Source of the DNA: Rhodanobacter glycinis
GTDB taxonomy: Bacteria; Pseudomonadota; Gammaproteobacteria; Xanthomonadales; Rhodanobacteraceae
Length of the DNA stretch: 64,000 nt
Reading direction: 5' to 3'
Assembly (NCBI RefSeq): GCF_900114325.1
Contig: NZ_FOSR01000003.1
Location: 1 to 64,000 of the forward strand
The notes beneath the pieces are model-generated. The model was not told the origin of the DNA. It saw only the letters and a program-made list of their open reading frames with translations, and searched no databases. Shown here piece after piece: positions 34,070 to 42,913 of the stretch. Made by a program: the position numbers and the translations under genes. Position 1 is the first letter of the stretch; each line of letters starts with the position of its first letter.

Positions 34070-35164
34070 ATGACAGCCCAGCCCAACCTTGGCATGCAGG
34101 TCACCACGTTCGAAAACCCGATGGGGATCGACGGTTTCGAGTTCGTCGAATTCGCTGCGCCGGCCGGTCGTGCCACGGAACTGCACGAACTGTTCCGCAA
34201 GATGGGTTTCACCGCGGTGCTGAAGCACAAGCGCCAGCCGATCACGGTGTATCGCCAGAACGGCGTGAACTTCCTGGTCAACGAAACCCCTGATTCCTTT
34301 GCCGCCGATTTCGCCGAAAAGCACGGCCCCAGCGCCTGCGGTTTCGCGATCCGCTTCAAGAAACCGGCCAGTGAAGTGCTGGCAACGGTGCAGGGCAACG
34401 GTGGCGAGGCGATGACCGACAAGGCCGACACCCGCGCGGTGAGCGCACCGGTGGTCAAGGGCATCGGCGATTGCATGCTGTATCTGGTGGATCGCTATGG
34501 CGACAAGGGCAGCGCTTACGGCGACGATTACGCGCCGATCGACGGTGCCGAGCAGAACCCGAAGGGTTTCGGCCTCACCTTCATCGACCACCTCACGCAC
34601 AACCTCTACTACGGCAACATGGCGCAGTGGTCGGAGTACTACGAGAAGCTGTTCAACTTCCGCGAGATCCGCTACTTCGACATCAAGGGCGCCAAGACCG
34701 GCCTGGTGTCCAAGGCGATGACCGCGCCGGACGGCATCGTGCGCATCCCGCTCAACGAGTCGAATGATCCGAAGAGCCAGATCAACGAATACCTCGACGC
34801 CTACCATGGCGAAGGCATCCAGCACATTGCCTGCTTCACCGACAACATCTACGACACGGTGGAAGCAATGCGTGGCCAGGGCGTGGAATTCCTCGATACG
34901 CCGGACACCTATTTCGACGTGGTCGACCTGCGCATTCCCGGCAACGGCGAAGACGTGCCGCGCCTGCGCAAGAACAAGATCCTGATCGACGCCGACCCGG
35001 AAACGAAGAAGCGCCTGCTGTTGCAGATCTTCACCCAGAACTGCATCGGCCCGATCTTCTTCGAGATCATCCAGCGCAAGGGCAACGAAGGCTTCGGCGA
35101 AGGCAACTTCCAGGCGCTGTTCGAGTCGATCGAACGCGACCAGATGAAACGCGGCGTGCTTTGA
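34070..35164 (+). CDS. hppD: 4-Hydroxyphenylpyruvate dioxygenase
   Basis: 364-residue non-haem iron enzyme making homogentisate from 4-hydroxyphenylpyruvate. Iron ligands are His174 (FIDHLTHN), His252 (GIQHIACF) and Glu332 (FFEIIQRKG). The C-terminal FEIIQRKGNEGFGEGNF is the family signature. Start ATG with CGGAGAAA upstream. It is the first step of the homogentisate route, with hmgA and the fumarylacetoacetate hydrolase gene downstream after a GIY-YIG insertion. Confidence 0.96.
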   Translation: MTAQPNLGMQVTTFENPMGIDGFEFVEFAAPAGRATELHELFRKMGFTAVLKHKRQPITVYRQNGVNFLVNETPDSFAADFAEKHGPSACGFAIRFKKPASEVLATVQGNGGEAMTDKADTRAVSAPVVKGIGDCMLYLVDRYGDKGSAYGDDYAPIDGAEQNPKGFGLTFIDHLTHNLYYGNMAQWSEYYEKLFNFREIRYFDIKGAKTGLVSKAMTAPDGIVRIPLNESNDPKSQINEYLDAYHGEGIQHIACFTDNIYDTVEAMRGQGVEFLDTPDTYFDVVDLRIPGNGEDVPRLRKNKILIDADPETKKRLLLQIFTQNCIGPIFFEIIQRKGNEGFGEGNFQALFESIERDQMKRGVL

Positions 35165-35179
35165 TTCTTGAGCCTGCGG

Positions 35180-35276
35180 CCCTTCGACTTCGCCGCTGCG
35201 CGGCTACGCTCAGGGTGATCGGAGTTTGTTGCACCGTTCGCCCTGAGCGTAGGCCCGCAGGGCCGGAGTCGAAGGG
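35180..35276. repeat. Palindromic repeat, left of the GIY-YIG gene
   Basis: About 97-bp inverted repeat with outer arms CCCTTCGACT / AGTCGAAGGG and inner arms CTACGCTCAGGG / CCCTGAGCGTAG, and GAACGG/CCGTTCG-like inner ends. A related element lies at 35617-35717. Confidence 0.85.
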
Positions 35277-35312
35277 CAGTCGAGCGACCAAACCGGCAAG
35301 GAAGCCGCAGAA

Positions 35313-35606
35313 ATGGAATTCACTCTCTATATCCTCGAATGCGCCGATGGCAGTTTCTACATCGGGCACACGGACGACCTGGACAAGCGGATGGAGCAGC
35401 ACGATCAGGGCAAAGGTTGCGTCTATACCTCGACACGACGGCCCTTGAAGCTGATCCACACGCAAGGCTTCGAAACGCGTTACGAGGCGTTGACCATGGA
35501 ACGCAAGCTGAAAGGCTGGAGTCGAGCCAAAAAGCTAGCGTACATGGCGGGAAACTGGGACGCCCTGGGCGCTTTGGCCAAGGGCAAACACCAGCATCAA
35601 CGGTGA
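35313..35606 (+). CDS. Small GIY-YIG endonuclease
   Basis: 97-residue single-domain GIY-YIG nuclease of the COG2827 type. Active-site residues: Y6 in LYILECADGS, Y16 in FYIGHTDDL, R26, H30 and E63 (METK-type ALTMERKLKGW). It lies alone between hppD and hmgA and is bracketed by two palindromic repeats that share sequence, which suggests the repeats are its substrates. A group of such enzymes (Ssn) is known from recall to cut single-stranded repeat sites in Neisseria. Confidence 0.92.
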   Translation: MEFTLYILECADGSFYIGHTDDLDKRMEQHDQGKGCVYTSTRRPLKLIHTQGFETRYEALTMERKLKGWSRAKKLAYMAGNWDALGALAKGKHQHQR

Positions 35607-35616
35607 TTGAAAGGCG

Positions 35617-35717
35617 CTTCGACTCCGCTTGCTTTGCAAGCTACGCTCAGCGCGAACGGTTTATCCACCGTTCGTCCCGAGCACCTTGACGAGCCTGGGC
35701 CAGGTGGAGTCGAAGGG
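35617..35717. repeat. Palindromic repeat, right of the GIY-YIG gene
   Basis: About 101 bp with the same outer arms (CTTCGACTCC / GGAGTCGAAG) and the inner CTACGCTCAG-CGCGAACGG / CCGTTCG as the left element, but the right arm contains unrelated sequence (CACCTTGACGAGCCTGGGCC). It ends 37 bp before the hmgA start. Confidence 0.85.
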
Positions 35718-35754
35718 CCGGTGGAACCAGAACACACTATCCGGAGCATTCGCA

Positions 35755-37059
35755 GTGAACGCGCAACCCAACTACCAATCCGGCTTCGGCAACGAGTTCG
35801 CCAGCGAGGCGGTTCCGGGCGTGCTGCCCGAGGGCCAGAATTCGCCTCAGCGCGTGGCACACGGCCTGTATGCGGAGCAGTTGTCCGGCACCGCGTTCAC
35901 CGCGCCGCGGCATGCGAACCGGCGCAGTTGGTTGTATCGCATTCGTCCGGCGGCGATGCACAAGCCGTTTGCGCCGCTGCTGCACGAGCGTTTCCATAAC
36001 CGTTTCGATGAAGCGCCGGCCACGCCCAACCAGTTGCGTTGGGATCCGTTGCCGTTGCCCGAGGCGCCCACCGATTTCGTGGAGGGTCTGCTCACGCTGG
36101 CCGGCAATGGCGGGGCGGCGGAACAGGCGGGCGTGGGCATCCATCTGTATGCGGCCAACCGCTCGATGGAAGGGCGATTCTTCTACGATGCCGATGGCGA
36201 GTTGCTGATCGTGCCGCAGCAGGGTCGCCTGCGCCTTGCCACCGAACTAGGCGTGCTGGAAGTGAAGCCGCTGGAGATTGCGGTGATTCCGCGCGGCGTG
36301 CGCTTCCGGGTCGAGCTGCTCGACGCCACCGCGCGCGGCTACGTGGCGGAAAACTTCGGTGCCATGCTGCGCTTGCCGGATCTCGGGCCGATCGGTGCCA
36401 ACTCGATGGCGTTGCCGCGTGACTTCCTCGCGCCGGTGGCGGCGTACGAGGACATCGAGGGCGATTTCAAGCTCATCGCCAAGTTCCAGGGGGCGTTGTG
36501 GCAGGCGGCGATCGATCATTCGCCGCTAGACGTGGTGGCCTGGCACGGCAATTACGCGCCGTACAAGTACGACCTGACCCGCTTCAACACGATCGGCTCG
36601 ATCAGCGTGGATCATCCCGATCCGTCGATCTTCACCGTGCTGACCTCGTTGTCCGATACCCCGGGCACGGCGAACATGGATTTCGTGATCTTTCCGCCGC
36701 GCTGGCTGGTGGCCGAGCACACGTTCCGGCCGCCGTATTTCCACCGCAACGTGGCCAGCGAGTTCATGGGCCTGATCGAAGGCGCCTACGATGCCAAGGC
36801 TGGCGGTTTCGCGCCGGGCGGCGCCTCGCTGCACAATTGCATGAGCGGTCATGGCCCGGATGCCGCCAGCTTCGAGAAGGCCAGTGCGGCCGACACCGGC
36901 AAGCCGGATCACATCATGAACACCATGGCTTTCATGTTCGAAACGCGCAAGGTCATCCGGCCCACGCAGCAGGCGCTCGATGCGCCGCAACTGCAGCAGG
37001 ACTATTACCAGTGCTGGCAGGGCATCGCGAAGCATTTCGATGCGGGCAGCCCGTCGTGA
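35755..37059 (+). CDS. hmgA: Homogentisate 1,2-dioxygenase
   Basis: 434-residue iron enzyme opening homogentisate to maleylacetoacetate. Iron ligands are His330 and Glu336 (HRNVASEF) and His366 (MSGHGPD). Family N-terminus [12 protein letters not shown] is present. GTG start at 35755 with CCGGAG 10 bases upstream. Its stop overlaps the start of the lipoprotein gene (GTGA). Confidence 0.96.
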   Translation: MNAQPNYQSGFGNEFASEAVPGVLPEGQNSPQRVAHGLYAEQLSGTAFTAPRHANRRSWLYRIRPAAMHKPFAPLLHERFHNRFDEAPATPNQLRWDPLPLPEAPTDFVEGLLTLAGNGGAAEQAGVGIHLYAANRSMEGRFFYDADGELLIVPQQGRLRLATELGVLEVKPLEIAVIPRGVRFRVELLDATARGYVAENFGAMLRLPDLGPIGANSMALPRDFLAPVAAYEDIEGDFKLIAKFQGALWQAAIDHSPLDVVAWHGNYAPYKYDLTRFNTIGSISVDHPDPSIFTVLTSLSDTPGTANMDFVIFPPRWLVAEHTFRPPYFHRNVASEFMGLIEGAYDAKAGGFAPGGASLHNCMSGHGPDAASFEKASAADTGKPDHIMNTMAFMFETRKVIRPTQQALDAPQLQQDYYQCWQGIAKHFDAGSPS

Positions 37060-37658
37060 AGCGCCGGTGGTCCGGCATTCCGTTCGGCATCGCCTGCACG
37101 CTGGTGCTGGTCGGATGTGGCGGTACCGACCAGCCGGCGACAGCGCCCGCATCGGCCGCTGCGTCGACGATCAAGCCGGTGTCGGCGGCTGCGACGGATA
37201 CGCTGGCGCACTACGACGGCTACGGCGACATGCGTTTCGGGATGGATGAGGCTGCCTTCGATAGAGCCAGCTTCAATAAGGCTTGGGCTGGCGAGTTGAA
37301 GGGGGCGCCGGGGCCGGAGTCGACCTGTTTTTACAAGACGCCGAAATGGGTGAAGTCGCCAAGGGAGTTCGCCTTCATGTTCGAGGGTGGCCGTTTCGTT
37401 CGCTACGATGTAGGCACCGCCAAGGAGGTTGCGCCAGGCGGCGGCAGAGTGGGCATGGACGAGGCGCGGATCCGCACGTTGTACGGCGCGCGTGTCGAAG
37501 CGCAACCACACAAGTACGTCGCCGGTGCAAAGTATCTGCGTGTCGCCGCGCCGCAGAGTGATGGCGTCGTGGTATTCGAGACGGATGCACAGGGCAAGGT
37601 GACGCGGTGGCATGCAGGTGTGCCGCCGCAGGTCGATTACGTTGAAAATTGCGGTTAG
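37056..37658 (+). CDS. Lipoprotein of unknown function
   Basis: 200 residues with a lipoprotein signal (LVLVGCGG, Cys about 20), then a soluble domain of about 130 residues with [13 protein letters not shown] and [17 protein letters not shown]. The last two pieces recall periplasmic proteins with a repeated FGM/YG pattern of unknown function. Start is a GTG overlapping the hmgA stop, so it is translationally coupled to homogentisate catabolism genes, although no link is obvious. Confidence 0.75.
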   Translation: MKRRWSGIPFGIACTLVLVGCGGTDQPATAPASAAASTIKPVSAAATDTLAHYDGYGDMRFGMDEAAFDRASFNKAWAGELKGAPGPESTCFYKTPKWVKSPREFAFMFEGGRFVRYDVGTAKEVAPGGGRVGMDEARIRTLYGARVEAQPHKYVAGAKYLRVAAPQSDGVVVFETDAQGKVTRWHAGVPPQVDYVENCG

Positions 37659-37667
37659 GAGCATTTG

Positions 37668-38651
37668 ATGAAACTTGCAAGTCTCAAGGAAGGTGGCCGT
37701 GACGGCACCTTGGTCGTGGTCAGCCGCGATCTGACGCACGCCGTGAAGGCCACCGGTATCGCCCCGACGCTGCAGGCCGCACTGGACGACTGGTCGAGCG
37801 CGGCGCCGCGCCTCAATGCCTTGTCCGACGCATTGAATGCGGGCAGTGCCAATGGTGCGTTCAAGCTGGACGTGGCGGCGCTGGCTGCACCGCTGCCGCG
37901 CGCCTATGAATTCGTCGATGGTTCGGCCTATCTGCCGCACGTGGAACGCGTGCGCAAGGCGCGCGGCGCCGAGGTGCCGGCCTCGTTCTACACCGACCCG
38001 CTGATGTACCAGGCCACCAGCGCCGGCTTCCTCGGACCGCACGACGACGTGGTGGTGCCGAGCGAAGACTTCGGCATCGACCTGGAAGCCGAAGTGGTCG
38101 TGGTCACCGACGACGTGCCGATGTCGGCCACGCCGGCGCAGGCGTCCGAGCACATCCAGCTGGTTGGCCTGATCAACGACGTGAGCCTGCGCGGGTTGAT
38201 CCCGGGCGAGCTGGCCAAGGGCTTCGGCTTCCTGCAGAGCAAGCCGCGCTCGGCATTGTCGCCGGTGCTGGTGACGCCGGACGAGCTGGGCGAGGTGTGG
38301 CAGGGCGACAAGCTGCACCTGCCGATGCGCACCTGGCTCAATGGCCAGTGGTTCGGCGAGGCCGAGTGTGGCGTCGACATGCAATTCAGCTTTGCCGAAC
38401 TGGTGGCGCACGTGGCCAAGACCCGTCCGCTCACCGCGGGCACCCTTGTCGGCTCGGGCACCATTGCCAACCAGGACACCAGCAAGGGCGCGTCGTGCCT
38501 GGCCGAGCAGCGCACGGTGGAAACCCTGCGTGACGGCAAGCCGTCCACCCCGTTCCTGAAATTCGGCGACACGCTGCGCATCGACGTGACTGATGCCGCC
38601 GGCGCCTCGATCTTCGGTGCGATCGAGCAGCGCATCGTCGGCAAGGCCTGA
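37668..38651 (+). CDS. fahA: Fumarylacetoacetate hydrolase family protein
   Basis: 327-residue enzyme expected to cleave fumarylacetoacetate to fumarate and acetoacetate, the last step of the homogentisate route. Metal-site acidic motif DLEAEVVVV and QLVGLINDVSLR, plus GSGTIANQD, match the FAH family. Clear AGGAG ribosome-binding site. The isomerase (maiA) step is not encoded in this window. Confidence 0.9.
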   Translation: MKLASLKEGGRDGTLVVVSRDLTHAVKATGIAPTLQAALDDWSSAAPRLNALSDALNAGSANGAFKLDVAALAAPLPRAYEFVDGSAYLPHVERVRKARGAEVPASFYTDPLMYQATSAGFLGPHDDVVVPSEDFGIDLEAEVVVVTDDVPMSATPAQASEHIQLVGLINDVSLRGLIPGELAKGFGFLQSKPRSALSPVLVTPDELGEVWQGDKLHLPMRTWLNGQWFGEAECGVDMQFSFAELVAHVAKTRPLTAGTLVGSGTIANQDTSKGASCLAEQRTVETLRDGKPSTPFLKFGDTLRIDVTDAAGASIFGAIEQRIVGKA

Positions 38652-38786
38652 GCAGACGACGGGCCGCCACGTCCATCGGTCGCGGAAGCTCGCGGCCGTG
38701 GCGCGGTCTGCGTATCATCGGTAATGTCCCGACGCGTCACCCCGTCGGGATAACCGACTCCGCGCTGCCACGGCCTGACCCGAGCT

Positions 38787-39557
38787 ATGCAATCCAAGAA
38801 TTCCGCAGGACGCTTGCATCTGGTGCCCACGCCGATCGCCGACGACGGGGACGCCACGCATTTCTGCACCACCTGCGCGTTCTCCGACGCCTGCATCGCG
38901 GTGGGGTACGGCAAACCCGAGCTGGCGGAATTGCATTGTCTGGTGGAGCACGTGGGGCCGTTCCAGGCCGGTGAGCACGTGTTCCGTACTGGCGATCCGT
39001 TCCGCGCGATCTATGCGGTGCGCGAGGGCTCGGTGAAGACGCGCCTGTTCGACCGCGAGGGCAACGAGCAGGTGCTCGGCTTCTACCTGCCGGGCGAGGT
39101 GGTGGGGTTGAATGCGATCTACCCGGATCACTTTCCCTGTGATGCGGTGGCGCTGGAAAACACCAAGTTCTGTCGCTTCTCGTTCCCCGCGATGAGTGCG
39201 TTGGCGACGCGCATGCCGGCGGTGCAGCAGCACATGTTCCGGCTGATCAGCAAGGAATTGGGCGCGGTCTCGCTGCTGGCCGGTGACCATAGCGCGGACG
39301 AGCGCATGGCGGCGTTCCTGATCGACCTGTCGGTACGCTACGCGGCGCGCGGCTTTTCGGCCACGCGTTTCCACTTGAGCATGTCGCGGGGCGATATCGC
39401 CAATTACCTGCGGCTGGCGGCGGAAACGGTCAGCCGGGTGTTGAGCCGCTTCCGCGCACAGAAGTTGATCGAGATCGATGGCCGCGAGCTGGCATTGCTC
39501 GATCCCGACGGCCTGCGCGAGCTGGGTGCCAGCCTGCTGCCGGATCAGGCGGGTTAG
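38787..39557 (+). CDS. fnr: FNR-type oxygen-responsive regulator
   Basis: 256-residue Crp/Fnr regulator with the full [4Fe-4S] cysteine set: CTTCAFSDAC (C27, C30, C36) and C118 in HFPCDAV. The recognition helix MSRGDIANYLRLAAETVSR (198-217) has the Glu, Ser and Arg (E213, S216, R217) that read TTGAT half-sites. It probably controls the FNR boxes found before norB, nnrS, the 41164 gene, ccoN and fdxA. Confidence 0.95.
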   Translation: MQSKNSAGRLHLVPTPIADDGDATHFCTTCAFSDACIAVGYGKPELAELHCLVEHVGPFQAGEHVFRTGDPFRAIYAVREGSVKTRLFDREGNEQVLGFYLPGEVVGLNAIYPDHFPCDAVALENTKFCRFSFPAMSALATRMPAVQQHMFRLISKELGAVSLLAGDHSADERMAAFLIDLSVRYAARGFSATRFHLSMSRGDIANYLRLAAETVSRVLSRFRAQKLIEIDGRELALLDPDGLRELGASLLPDQAG

Positions 39558-39717
39558 GAGCGTGGCTGGCAGAAATCTTCCGGGCTGCAAAAGCGTCTGC
39601 GTGGTCCATATTTCCATCGCTTATTGCCCATAGAACCACTATAGGCCGGCAAATCGTCGAAAATCTGTCCTTGCGCAGCCACTTTTTCCCCTCGAAAGTT
39701 TCTACCGCCCACGCTCC

Positions 39718-39771
39718 CGGCCTGATTCCATCGGCCTGATTCCATCGGCCCTGATTCCATCGGTCTGATCC
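39718..39771. repeat. Tandem 14-15 bp repeats before nnrS
   Basis: Three units of CGGCCTGATTCCAT (39718-39731, 39732-39745, 39746-39760) and a partial fourth that runs into the FNR-like box. The CTGAT in each unit resembles an FNR half-site, so the array could be a decoy or regulatory row. Confidence 0.75.
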
Positions 39772-39778
39772 AGGTCAG
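39765..39778 (+). promoter_or_regulatory. FNR/DNR-type box upstream of nnrS
   Basis: CTGAT-CCAG-GTCAG, an FNR-like dyad with one base off at each outer end, 55 bp before the nnrS start. Confidence 0.6.
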
Positions 39779-39833
39779 TGAGCGTCCGCTCGCGGCATGC
39801 CAGCATGCTGCGATAACGACTATCCTGAGCCCC

Positions 39834-41081
39834 ATGAGCGAGCCTCTTTCCACGGCTTCGGCCAACGCCGCGCTGTCGCGCCTGCTTGCAGCGGCACCAC
39901 ATCGCCCCCTGTTTCTTGCCGGCACCGTGGCGGTGCTGCTCAGCATGACCTGGTGGACACTGGAGCTGGCGTCGTTGCGATTCGGCTGGGGCCACTGGCC
40001 GCAACCGCCGATCCCGCCGATCTGGGGGCACGCGATGCTGATCCAGTACGGCCTGTTTCCGCTGTTCATGTTCGGCTTCCTGATGACCACGTTCCCGCGC
40101 TGGATGAACGGGCCGACGGTGCCACCCGCGCGCTATCTGCCGGTAGCCGGCGGCGTGCTCGGCGGCTACGTGCTGGCGAACATCGGCCTGCTCGGACTGC
40201 CATGGCTGCTGAAGCTGGGCATGGGGCTGATGCTGGTTGGCTATGTCATCGGCGTGACTACCCTGGGCGGCGTATTGCGCGCGGCGACCGAGCGCAACAA
40301 GCATGGCTGGTCGTGCTTCGCCGCGTTCTGCTGCGGCACGCTGGGGCTGCTATTGTTCCTGGGCTGGCTGCTGCTGGGGGCACCGACAAGCTGCGCCGAG
40401 CTCGCGGTAAAGCTGGGCACGTTCGGCTTCCTGCTACCGGTCTATTTCACCGTCTGCCATCGCATGCTTCCGTTCTTCAGCAACAACATCGCGAAGGGAC
40501 GCGGCTACGTGATGCGGCGGCCGGGCTGGAGCCTGCCGGTGGTGTGGGCGCTGCTGCTCGTGCATCTCCTGCTGGACTGGCGCGGGCAATTGCGCTGGCT
40601 GTGGCTGTGCGATGTGCCGCTGGCGCTGGTGTTCGGCTGGCACGCCCTGGCCTGGCAGCCGTGGAAGTGCATGCGGCCCGGCCTGCTGGCGGTGCTGCAC
40701 ATCGCGTTCGCGTGGCTGCCGTTGGCGTTCGTGCTGTTCTCGATACAGGACATCGTGCTGGCGGCTGGCGGTGGCTACGTGCTGGGTCGCGCGCCATTGC
40801 ACGCGCTGGCGATCGGTTTCTTCGGCTCGATGCTGGTGGCGATGGTGACGCGGGTGACCCACGGCCATTCCGGCCGGCCGTTGCAGATGGGCGCGGTGCC
40901 GTGGCTGTGCTTCGGGTTGCTGCAGGCGGTGGCGTTGCTGCGCATCCGTGCGGAACTGGGTGGCGACATGTACCTGTGGCTGGTGATCGCCGGCGCAGGC
41001 TGGTTGCTGGCGTTCCTGCCGTGGGTGCTGCGCTCGGCGTGGATCTACCTGACGCCGCGGGCGGACGGCAAGCCGGGCTGA
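39834..41081 (+). CDS. nnrS: NnrS haem-copper membrane protein
   Basis: 415-residue integral membrane protein with about 12 helices. His-containing motifs typical of NnrS: GHAMLIQYG, VCHRMLPFFS, LHALAIGFFGSM and VTRVTHGHSG. NnrS proteins counter nitrosative stress by limiting NO damage to iron sites and are induced by NO regulators. Upstream FNR-type box and nearby fnr support this. Confidence 0.93.
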   Translation: MSEPLSTASANAALSRLLAAAPHRPLFLAGTVAVLLSMTWWTLELASLRFGWGHWPQPPIPPIWGHAMLIQYGLFPLFMFGFLMTTFPRWMNGPTVPPARYLPVAGGVLGGYVLANIGLLGLPWLLKLGMGLMLVGYVIGVTTLGGVLRAATERNKHGWSCFAAFCCGTLGLLLFLGWLLLGAPTSCAELAVKLGTFGFLLPVYFTVCHRMLPFFSNNIAKGRGYVMRRPGWSLPVVWALLLVHLLLDWRGQLRWLWLCDVPLALVFGWHALAWQPWKCMRPGLLAVLHIAFAWLPLAFVLFSIQDIVLAAGGGYVLGRAPLHALAIGFFGSMLVAMVTRVTHGHSGRPLQMGAVPWLCFGLLQAVALLRIRAELGGDMYLWLVIAGAGWLLAFLPWVLRSAWIYLTPRADGKPG

Positions 41082-41098
41082 CTTCGCCCGTCGATGAC

Positions 41099-41112
41099 TT
41101 GATTCAGGTCAG
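41099..41112 (+). promoter_or_regulatory. FNR/DNR-type box
   Basis: TTGAT-TCAG-GTCAG, 51 bp before the membrane-protein gene at 41164. Confidence 0.65.
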
Positions 41113-41163
41113 CGTGCCGGATCGAGACGGCGCGCAAACTTGGAGCATGTCTGTCGTGGAGAG

Positions 41164-41610
41164 ATGAGCATGGCTGCCTGGTATCCGTGGATCGTGCTGC
41201 TGCACCTGTCGTGCGCGATCGTGTTCGTGGGCGCCGCGGCGTTCGAGGTGCTGGTGCTGGAAGCGCTGCACAAGCGTTTCGACGTCACCACGATGCGCCA
41301 GCTCGAAGAGGCGGTGATGGCGCGCGTGCGCCGCTTCATGCCGGTGGTGGTACTGCTGTTGTTCATCAGCGGCGGCATGCTGTTCGACTTGCGCTGCAAT
41401 GGCCTGACCTGCATCGGCACCACCCGTTTCGGCTGGTTCCTGCTGCTGAAGGTGACGTTGGCGTTCGGCGTGCTGGGTGTGTTCATCAATGCGGTATGGG
41501 CCGGCGCACGCGGGCGCATGAATGCCTGCCGCTTCCGCTATACGCACCGCATCGTGCTGGCGATGATGGTGGGGATCGTGTTCCTGGCCAAGACCATGTT
41601 CTACTTGTAA
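41164..41610 (+). CDS. CopD-like four-helix membrane protein
   Basis: 148 residues with four hydrophobic helices (about 8-29, 57-77, 91-113 and 127-147). Conserved histidines in LLHLSCAIVF and RYTHRIVLAM could hold haem. Resembles short CopD/DUF-type membrane proteins found beside NO-related genes. It has its own FNR-type box and is 30 bp before tpx, so its role is probably nitrosative or respiratory. Confidence 0.7.
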   Translation: MSMAAWYPWIVLLHLSCAIVFVGAAAFEVLVLEALHKRFDVTTMRQLEEAVMARVRRFMPVVVLLLFISGGMLFDLRCNGLTCIGTTRFGWFLLLKVTLAFGVLGVFINAVWAGARGRMNACRFRYTHRIVLAMMVGIVFLAKTMFYL

Positions 41611-41640
41611 GCCCATCTTCCCCAACGAATGAGGTGTGCC

Positions 41641-42141
41641 ATGTCCAAGGTAGCTTTCAAGGGTCAGCCGATCCAGGTTGACGGTACGTTTCCGACGGCA
41701 GGTCAGTCGGCCCCGGCGTTCTCGCTGGTGGGCAAGGATCTGGCCGATGTGTCGCTGGCGAATTTCGCCGGCAAGCGCAAGGTGCTGAACATCTTCCCCA
41801 GCGTCGATACGCCGACCTGCGCCGCGTCGGTGCGTCATTTCAACGAATCGGCAAGCAAGCTGGATAACGCGGTGGTGCTGTGCATCTCGGCCGACCTGCC
41901 GTTCGCCCAGGCGCGCTTCTGCGGCGCCGAAGGCCTCGACAATGTCGTCAGCCTGTCGATGATGCGCGGTCACCAGTTCCTCAAGGATTATGGCGTGGCA
42001 ATCGCGGAAGGCCCGCTGGCCGGTCTTGCCGCCCGGGCGGTGGTGGTGCTGGATGCGCACGACAAGGTGATCCATGCGCAACTGGTGGACGAGATCGCGC
42101 ATGAGCCTGATTACGAGGCGGCGTTGAAGGTTCTCGGCTGA
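41641..42141 (+). CDS. tpx: Thiol peroxidase
   Basis: 166-residue Tpx-type peroxiredoxin reducing H2O2 and alkyl peroxides in the cytoplasm. Peroxidatic Cys60 in [11 protein letters not shown] and resolving Cys94/95 in ARFCGAEG. Ends in a rho-independent terminator. Confidence 0.95.
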   Translation: MSKVAFKGQPIQVDGTFPTAGQSAPAFSLVGKDLADVSLANFAGKRKVLNIFPSVDTPTCAASVRHFNESASKLDNAVVLCISADLPFAQARFCGAEGLDNVVSLSMMRGHQFLKDYGVAIAEGPLAGLAARAVVVLDAHDKVIHAQLVDEIAHEPDYEAALKVLG

Positions 42142-42163
42142 GTTGTTTTTTTTGATGTGTTTG

Positions 42164-42198
42164 AAAACCTGCTGGTCGTGAGACTGGCGGGTTTTTTT
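42164..42198 (+). terminator. Terminator after tpx
   Basis: Stem AAACCTGCTGGTC / GACTGGCGGGTTT, with GT wobbles, and a run of seven T on the plus strand. Confidence 0.85.
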
Positions 42199-42204
42199 GT
42201 GTTG

Positions 42205-42815
42205 GGGTGGTCCGCGGGTGGTTCGTCTGTGGGGGGCTTTCGCTCGTTCTGACGTGGTCGGTGGGTGGCTCGCCTGCGGCGGGCTTTCGAGCGCCTGCCG
42301 GCGCCCGAGTTACCTCTCTTTGCTGGCCCAAAGAGACGTAACCCAGAGAAATGGCCTGTGGGACCCGCCGACCCTACAAGCCTTGGCGATCGAGGTGTTT
42401 GGAACCTGCGTGACACTTCCTGTTACACGCACGGCCACGCCGCGCCGTCACCGATAACCGAGGGCTAGGAAGGGCAAGCTCGCGTGATTGAATTCGACGC
42501 TTGGGTGTGCGGCTCTTCCAACCCTTCGAGAGCGGCGCACGGCGAAGGATCAGGCCCGCAGGGTGGTCGGCAGGGATGCCGGCCAGTTCGACGCCAGGGC
42601 AGGCGACGGCATGGATGCCGGAGTTGAGGCAACGCAGGACGCAGTTGCCCGAAGCCCTGTCGGCGAACCCCCGCAGCCGTGCGCGGACCCGCCGGCTCGC
42701 AGAGCCGGTGGGCGCGAACGCAGGGTGTCCCTCTTTTGGTTCCGTTTTCTCGGACAAGCGAGAAAATGAACCCGGCCGCCGGCAGGCGGGCGGAACCCTG
42801 ACACCTTAGGTGGCG
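42205..42815. repeat. Long intergenic repeat, copy 2
   Basis: Same orientation as copy 1 and about 80-90% alike by eye. It starts with about two units of a 47-bp tandem element (GCTCGCCTGCGGCGGGCTTTCG...GGTCGGTGG) and then has the GTTACCTCTCTTTG hairpin near 42310-42344 and the TTTTCTCG hairpin near 42749-42768. No gene is seen from 42142 to 42913. Confidence 0.85.
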
Positions 42816-42913
42816 GCACACTGGCCGAATCGTTCAGTCAGAACGACACAATTCCCAAACGTTCCGGGCAACAGAGATACAGATCGGCAGAGCAGGACGA
42901 GGCAGCCTCCCGC

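Noticed and set aside
39718-39771. CRISPR array
   Set aside because: Units are 14-15 bp and adjoin directly with no spacers; no cas genes nearby.
42488-42821. Small frames inside the long repeats (for example with GMDAGVEATQDA)
   Set aside because: They follow the repeat DNA in several frames and both strands, lack ribosome-binding sites, and are known spurious annotations in this lineage.
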